Below are positions 60,028 to 64,000 of a DNA stretch of 64,000 nt, piece by piece. The notes beneath the pieces were generated by a model that had not been told where the DNA came from, searched no databases, and was given only the letters and a program-made list of their open reading frames with translations. The DNA is from Cytophagales bacterium (GTDB taxonomy: Bacteria; Bacteroidota; Bacteroidia; Cytophagales; Spirosomataceae). The translations under genes and the position numbers were made by a program. How positions within the stretch are numbered: position 1 is the first letter of the stretch; every line of letters begins with the position of its first letter. Where the stretch lies: positions 62,001 to 126,000 of the forward strand of contig JAAFJE010000007.1 in NCBI GenBank assembly GCA_013298025.1, written 5' to 3'.

Positions 60028-60067
60028 GAATATCTTCTGAAAAATTATAATTTTTCAGAAGATATTC
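60028..60067. promoter_or_regulatory. 40-bp perfect palindrome upstream of the hydrolase gene
   Basis: The 20 bases GAATATCTTCTGAAAAATTA are followed directly by their exact reverse complement. It lies 76-115 bp before the hydrolase start codon. As DNA it could be an operator; as RNA it would be a long perfect hairpin, but without a T-run on the minus strand it is not a normal terminator. Confidence 0.55.
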
Positions 60068-60220
60068 GAGAGGAAATGTAAAGTTTCTTTGGTGTTTTAA
60101 GCTTAAAGTTAAAGTTGTTTATAGAGTATAAAATCACTTCTCTTAAAAAATAGAAAGTCAATATTTGGATAGTCAAGTCATTAAAAGTGAAGTTTATAAA
60201 CCAAGTTATTTTTACATCTG

Positions 60221-60304
60221 TAAACAGTTGAACATATAGGTAAAATTTTTGGATGCCATGTTTAAACAGTTGAACACATAGGTAAAATTTTTGGATGCCA
60301 TGTT
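60221..60304. repeat. 42-bp tandem repeat, two copies
   Basis: Unit starting TAAACAGTTGAACA; copies at 60221-60262 and 60263-60304 differ at about two bases, and a short piece of a third follows. Confidence 0.85.
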
Positions 60305-60347
60305 TAAATGTTTTGGTCGTAAGGCACGGAACCAGCGAAGACATAAA

Positions 60348-60374
60348 AAAGGCTGTCTCTACAAGACAGCCTTT
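60348..60374 (-). terminator. intrinsic terminator of the Sus operon
   Basis: An 11-bp stem (60348-60358 with 60364-60374, AAAGGCTGTCT and complement) with a 5-nt loop. On the minus strand it ends in a T6 run, 18 bp after the SusE-like stop. Confidence 0.9.
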
Positions 60375-60391
60375 CTATCAATATACAATGC

Positions 60392-61078
60392 TTACTTTAC
60401 AGACCAAGCTAATTGACAGTTAGAGTTAGCTTCTGAAACAGCAGTTACATCACCACAGATAGAGCTTTGGTTCCATGTTTTAAACACTTTACCATCTGTT
60501 GTATAAAGTCTCCATTTCAAGATAAAAGTATCAGTATTACCATCAAACCACTTACCCGTAGGGCGAGCATGAGCAGGGTTATTAAAGACAGGCACCGCTG
60601 TTACTTTATTATATTTTACCGTTGCATCTTTATACAAATCATATACTTGTTTTGGCGTAATGCTGAAACTATTCCAAGCCCTGTTTGCTCCAACATTACT
60701 GATAGTAGCAACCAGTTTTCCTGTGCCGCTACCTAAATCGGCTGTTTGCGGATTACCATCTGGGTCGGTATAGTCTTCAGTCATATTCACATACAACTCT
60801 ATTTTGTTTACGGTCAACTTATTATCAAGCGAAACCCAGCGGATTTTAAAGTCGATTTTGGCATTATCTTGCCCTGTAGCAGGGAAGTTTTTTGCTCCAT
60901 CAGACTCATAAGGTTGTGGTCTTGAGTTAGCATTACCATTAAAGGCGATACCATCGAATACACCGAATCCATGTACTGCTGGTTCCCATTGCAAGACAGG
61001 GTTAAGACTTTCATCTCTACAAGCATAGATAATAGAAAGGAGTCCTGCTAAAAATATATACGATACGATTCTTTTCAT
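60392..61078 (-). CDS. SusE/F-like outer-membrane lipoprotein
   Basis: 228 residues. The signal peptide MKRIVSYIFLAGLLSIIYAC ends in YAC, giving a lipid-anchored Cys followed by acidic RDES, a surface-export-like tag in Bacteroidota. The mature part is beta-rich (KIELYVNMTEDYTDPDG, FILKWRLYTTDGKVFKTW) with an immunoglobulin/carbohydrate-binding character. It follows SusD by about 70 bp and is the last gene of the operon before a terminator. It is probably a surface glycan-binding protein; the ligand is unknown. Confidence 0.7.
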   Translation of the reverse strand: MKRIVSYIFLAGLLSIIYACRDESLNPVLQWEPAVHGFGVFDGIAFNGNANSRPQPYESDGAKNFPATGQDNAKIDFKIRWVSLDNKLTVNKIELYVNMTEDYTDPDGNPQTADLGSGTGKLVATISNVGANRAWNSFSITPKQVYDLYKDATVKYNKVTAVPVFNNPAHARPTGKWFDGNTDTFILKWRLYTTDGKVFKTWNQSSICGDVTAVSEANSNCQLAWSVK

Positions 61079-61148
61079 ATTTTGTACTAAATTATGTGTG
61101 AGTGTGTATAAGAGCAGAGAAAACTCTGCTCTGTATTACTTTACTTAT

Positions 61149-62834
61149 TTAGAATGTCCATTTAAGCAGTACTTTATCCCAGAAGATAGGATCTCTATCA
61201 AAAATCACATTAGCCACTTTATCAGCTGCATTAGGGTTCAAGTTTCCTTCTTGAGACGGATACGGCTTACGAAGTGCAAACTGACGGATAGGTTTTAAGA
61301 TTGGGTTTTGAATAGCTGTTGGGTAGCCAAGTCTTCTTAAACCATTCCAAGTTTCAGTAGATTGTCCCCAGCGACAGAACCAAGCTTGTTTCATCACAAC
61401 ATTCAATTTAGCAGTATTGGTTGGTGCAGCGTCATACTGAGCTAACCAAGCGTTTACATACGTAGTGATGTCTGCTGTAGCAGGAGCTTTTGCGTTAGCA
61501 GCATCTATCGCTAAACCTAAATTCACCACTCTAGTGATATGTTCACGAATAGCAGCTTCAAAAATACTACGAGCATCACCTGTCATACCACCATCTAAGA
61601 TTGCTTCAATTTGATAAAACTTGATATCATTGCTTGTAATCAATGGAAGAATACCATTGCCACCTTTTGTACCTCCAGTGAGTGCTTTAGCCGTAATTTC
61701 ACGACCAGAGTATAAGCCACCAGCAGGATAACAGCCTGGTGCTGTACGCAAAGCACCATCTTGTGGTGCACCAGTGTTGTCTCCTCTATCTCTTCCAAAG
61801 AACCCTGCAATATAAGCTTTATCATCACTTGTCCAGCCACCATATACTTGCTTATACTTGTCTATAAACGACTGTTTTAGCACTAAATATGTACCTCCAT
61901 AAGGAATAGTTCCTCTATCTGTTGGGTCGGCAGGATCTAACACTTTACTTGTTTGGCGATAGAAATAAAATGGCAAGCGAGGGTCTTTATTCAAAATCAT
62001 TTCTGACATCAATTGATGCGAAATATAGCTAAAGCCGTTATCTCCTAAGTAAGCATTTTGAAACCAAGGGTGGCGACCGTCGCTACCATCGGCGTTTAAT
62101 TGCGAGCCAAATTTGAATGTAAAATCATCAGCACTACTCGTAATATATCCACCAGCATTAAAGGCAGCAATCAAATCGGCGTTACCAGTAGCACGGCCTT
62201 TGCGAGAATTAAGCAACAAACGTAGTTTAACCGACTTTGCTAATTTTGTCCATTTCGTAATATTACCACTGTAGATGATATCATTTTTAACGGCAACAGG
62301 GCTGGTTTTGGCAAAGTTTGCTACAGCAGCATCGCACAATTTAATTAAAGCTTCATAAATATCAGAGTCTTTATCAAACTTCGCTTGAAAGTTAGGAGCA
62401 GCGTCATTACCAGCCCAAGCTTCGGTATAAGGAACATCACCGAAAGTATCAACAAAGTTACCTACAGCAAAAGCTTTTAGCGTTTGAGCAATACCTAAAT
62501 AATAAGGGCTGTTGATATTTTCAGTAGCTTTAATCAAACCCTGTATATTTTGGGTTGACTGATAAAACCCATTCCAAGTTCCGTTGTAGGAACTGTTATT
62601 TAAGTTGAAATCGTCTGCACTGTTTATCTGTCCAGAAAAGCCTGCTGCATCGTACAGGTCAACGCTGTTAATGGCAGCTAACTCGGCTGTTGGAAGGAGC
62701 AAATCTGGAGATGCAGTAGCGGGGTTATTTGGGTCGGTATTGATATTCAAGTCTGTTAGGTTACATGAACTAACAGTAGATACAACAACGATACCCCATA
62801 CTAACCTTTTTAGTGTTTTATATGAATGTTTCAT
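61149..62834 (-). CDS. SusD/RagB-family glycan-binding lipoprotein
   Basis: 561 residues. The signal peptide ends in VSSC (lipobox), followed by NLTDLNINTDPNNPATASPD, the start typical of the SusD-like_2 subgroup. Helical TPR-like parts carry segments such as KAFAVGNFVDTFGDVPYTEAW and the C-terminal QAWFCRWGQSTETWNGLRRLGYP. It acts as a lid over the SusC transporter, delivering oligosaccharides or peptides. The gene lies about 60 bp after susC on the same strand. Confidence 0.93.
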   Translation of the reverse strand: MKHSYKTLKRLVWGIVVVSTVSSCNLTDLNINTDPNNPATASPDLLLPTAELAAINSVDLYDAAGFSGQINSADDFNLNNSSYNGTWNGFYQSTQNIQGLIKATENINSPYYLGIAQTLKAFAVGNFVDTFGDVPYTEAWAGNDAAPNFQAKFDKDSDIYEALIKLCDAAVANFAKTSPVAVKNDIIYSGNITKWTKLAKSVKLRLLLNSRKGRATGNADLIAAFNAGGYITSSADDFTFKFGSQLNADGSDGRHPWFQNAYLGDNGFSYISHQLMSEMILNKDPRLPFYFYRQTSKVLDPADPTDRGTIPYGGTYLVLKQSFIDKYKQVYGGWTSDDKAYIAGFFGRDRGDNTGAPQDGALRTAPGCYPAGGLYSGREITAKALTGGTKGGNGILPLITSNDIKFYQIEAILDGGMTGDARSIFEAAIREHITRVVNLGLAIDAANAKAPATADITTYVNAWLAQYDAAPTNTAKLNVVMKQAWFCRWGQSTETWNGLRRLGYPTAIQNPILKPIRQFALRKPYPSQEGNLNPNAADKVANVIFDRDPIFWDKVLLKWTF

Positions 62835-62897
62835 CTTTGTTTCAAAGTTTAAATAATAAAAACGAATGAGTCTGTGTATGATGGTTTTAGCTTACCG

Positions 62898-64000
62898 TTA
62901 GAAAGTAGCCGATAAGTTTACACCAAAACGACGAGTAGATGGTGCCGCACCTAAATCGAAACCTTGTACGTTTGAATCAGGGAAACTCGACAATACCTCT
63001 GGGTCAAAGTTCAAGCCTTTCAACATATTGGGTGCATAGAACCATAAGTTACGACCCGATACTGATAAGCGCAAAGAACCTAAGAAACGAAGATGTTTCT
63101 GTAAGAAAGCCTTTGGTACTGTGTAGCCTAAAGAAACCTCTCTAATACGAATCGTTGTAACATCATACACGTTTGTTTCATCTGCACCATAAGCACCGAA
63201 GCCATCAGAGAAATGATATTCAAACGCACTCATAGCGGTTGTATTTTTGATAGGTTGACCGTCTGCACCAACAAGTGCTTGGTATGTTTGTGGGTCACCA
63301 TATACACCTGGAATAACACGCATACCTTCTCTGTCTTCACTTCCTTTCAATTGACCACGCAATAACAACGAAGCAGCCGTTACAGAGAACATTTTACCTC
63401 CTTTACGGTAGTCAAGCAAAGCAGACAATGTAAAGTTTTTATACGTAAATGTGTTGGTCCAGCCAAGGGTAAAGTCAGGAGCAGGGTTTCCGATGATTGT
63501 TGACTGAGCTTGGTAAATAGGTTTACCAGATTCCTCATTAATCAAAAGGTTTCCATTGGCATCACGAGCATATTTACTTCCGTAAATCATACCATAAGGC
63601 TGACCATTTTGGAATACAGTACCTAAGTTAGAGCTACCTGTTCCACTAAGTAGGATTTGACCAGCAGGACCTGCGTCAACCACTTCTGAGCGTAAACGAG
63701 TGAAGGCAGCGAAGGAAGTCCAAGTAAATCCACTTTTAGTTTTAATTGGTACTAAAGTCAAACCAACTTCGATACCATTGTTATTAATCTGACCAGCATT
63801 GATGTTTCTGTAAGCAAAACCAGACGACGAAGGTACACGTGTCAATACAATCAAATTAGTAGAGTTACGATTGAAATACGCAAAGTCTAGGTTGATTCTG
63901 TTATTGAAGAATTGTAATTCTGTACCTACTTCTACCTCAGTAGTAAATTCAGGCTTCAAGTCAATGTTGTTGAGTGTGCTTGGATAGCTTGCTATAGCGG
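62898..64000 (-). CDS. SusC/RagA-family TonB-dependent transporter, C-terminal part
   Basis: The reading frame is open to the right window edge, so only about 367 C-terminal residues are seen and the start lies outside. The visible part is barrel: NRINLDFAYFNRNSTNLIVL, FTLGWTNTFTYKNFTLSALLDYRKGG, VTTIRIREVSLGYTVPKAFL, SLRLSVSGRNLWFYAPNMLKGLNFDPE, and it ends in NLSATF with the terminal Phe. The DFTLGWTN and VSGRNL segments are highly typical of SusC. With SusD it forms the outer-membrane uptake complex of a polysaccharide utilisation locus. Confidence 0.94.
   Translation of the reverse strand, partial: AIASYPSTLNNIDLKPEFTTEVEVGTELQFFNNRINLDFAYFNRNSTNLIVLTRVPSSSGFAYRNINAGQINNNGIEVGLTLVPIKTKSGFTWTSFAAFTRLRSEVVDAGPAGQILLSGTGSSNLGTVFQNGQPYGMIYGSKYARDANGNLLINEESGKPIYQAQSTIIGNPAPDFTLGWTNTFTYKNFTLSALLDYRKGGKMFSVTAASLLLRGQLKGSEDREGMRVIPGVYGDPQTYQALVGADGQPIKNTTAMSAFEYHFSDGFGAYGADETNVYDVTTIRIREVSLGYTVPKAFLQKHLRFLGSLRLSVSGRNLWFYAPNMLKGLNFDPEVLSSFPDSNVQGFDLGAAPSTRRFGVNLSATF

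Larger units (their letters stand above)
59953..60391. other. intergenic region with palindrome, tandem repeat and terminator
   Basis: 440 bp between the hydrolase and SusE-like genes, with three notable elements listed separately (60028-60067, 60221-60304, 60348-60374). A 99-codon minus frame here consists partly of the tandem repeat and is not accepted as a gene. Confidence 0.5.

Noticed and set aside
60045-60344. 99-codon minus-strand frame between the hydrolase and SusE-like genes
   Set aside because: It is built largely of the 42-bp tandem repeat, overlaps half of the 40-bp palindrome, has no domain and lies where leader and terminator are expected.
1-64000. tRNA, rRNA and replication-origin signals
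   Set aside because: No cloverleaf-type sequence, rRNA segment, DnaA-box cluster or origin-type gene was noticed on either strand.

Overview
The window looks like chromosomal DNA of a free-living, AT-rich member of the Bacteroidota, most likely a Cytophagales/Spirosomaceae-type bacterium. Grounds: a SusC/SusD pair, promoter elements of the Bacteroidota TTTG-N19/20-TAnnTTTG type, many single-domain response regulators, a GH106-type glycoside hydrolase and glyoxylate-cycle genes. The genus cannot be fixed from this sequence alone. 

Layout. 1-11.3 kb: a partial hypothetical gene, a FUSC-type membrane protein, stand-alone and hybrid phosphorelay proteins, a TonB-like protein, and an Hpt / receiver / HEAT-repeat / membrane glycosyltransferase gene group. 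11.6-15.1 kb: an LTA-synthase-like phosphotransferase and a MATE exporter, convergent on a shared terminator. 15.3-17 kb: a solitary DUF262-DUF1524 (GmrSD-like) putative defence nuclease. 17.1-21.3 kb: fructokinase plus sugar porter, a divergent protein of unknown function and methylglyoxal synthase. 21.3-27.3 kb: a receiver protein, an AraC regulator and a tightly overlapping four-gene phosphorelay operon. 27.6-30.5 kb: TPR lipoprotein, TMEM220-like protein, a probable structured RNA (possibly SRP RNA), fructose-6-phosphate aldolase and pdxH. 30.6-32.6 kb: an AAA ATPase / RloB pair of abortive-infection (AbiL-like) type. 

33.1-54.1 kb is a coherent acetate/propionate-use and gluconeogenesis island. 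It holds acs, prpE, a CrbS-like SLC5-transporter/histidine-kinase fusion with its receiver partner, an MHS-type MFS carrier, an outer-membrane porin, a RamB/ScfR-like XRE regulator, and aceB, aceA, pckA and fbp. The expected flow is: organic acids enter through the porin and carrier, Acs/PrpE activate them, the glyoxylate shunt (AceA/AceB) makes C4 acids, and PckA and Fbp carry carbon towards sugars. The XRE/aceB divergent region carries a 14-bp palindrome next to a good Bacteroidota promoter and is the best operator candidate in the window. 

54.1-57.1 kb is decayed accessory DNA: palindromic repeats, a 179-bp MITE-like element with 32-bp perfect terminal inverted repeats inserted in a HepT gene, a frameshifted MntA partner, and lineage-specific small genes including a degenerate site-2-protease-like protein. 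57.1-64 kb is part of a polysaccharide utilisation locus: GH106-like hydrolase, SusE-like lipoprotein, SusD and the C-terminal part of SusC. 

No tRNA, rRNA, CRISPR array or intact transposase was seen. All family assignments come from reading the sequence; no database search was run.
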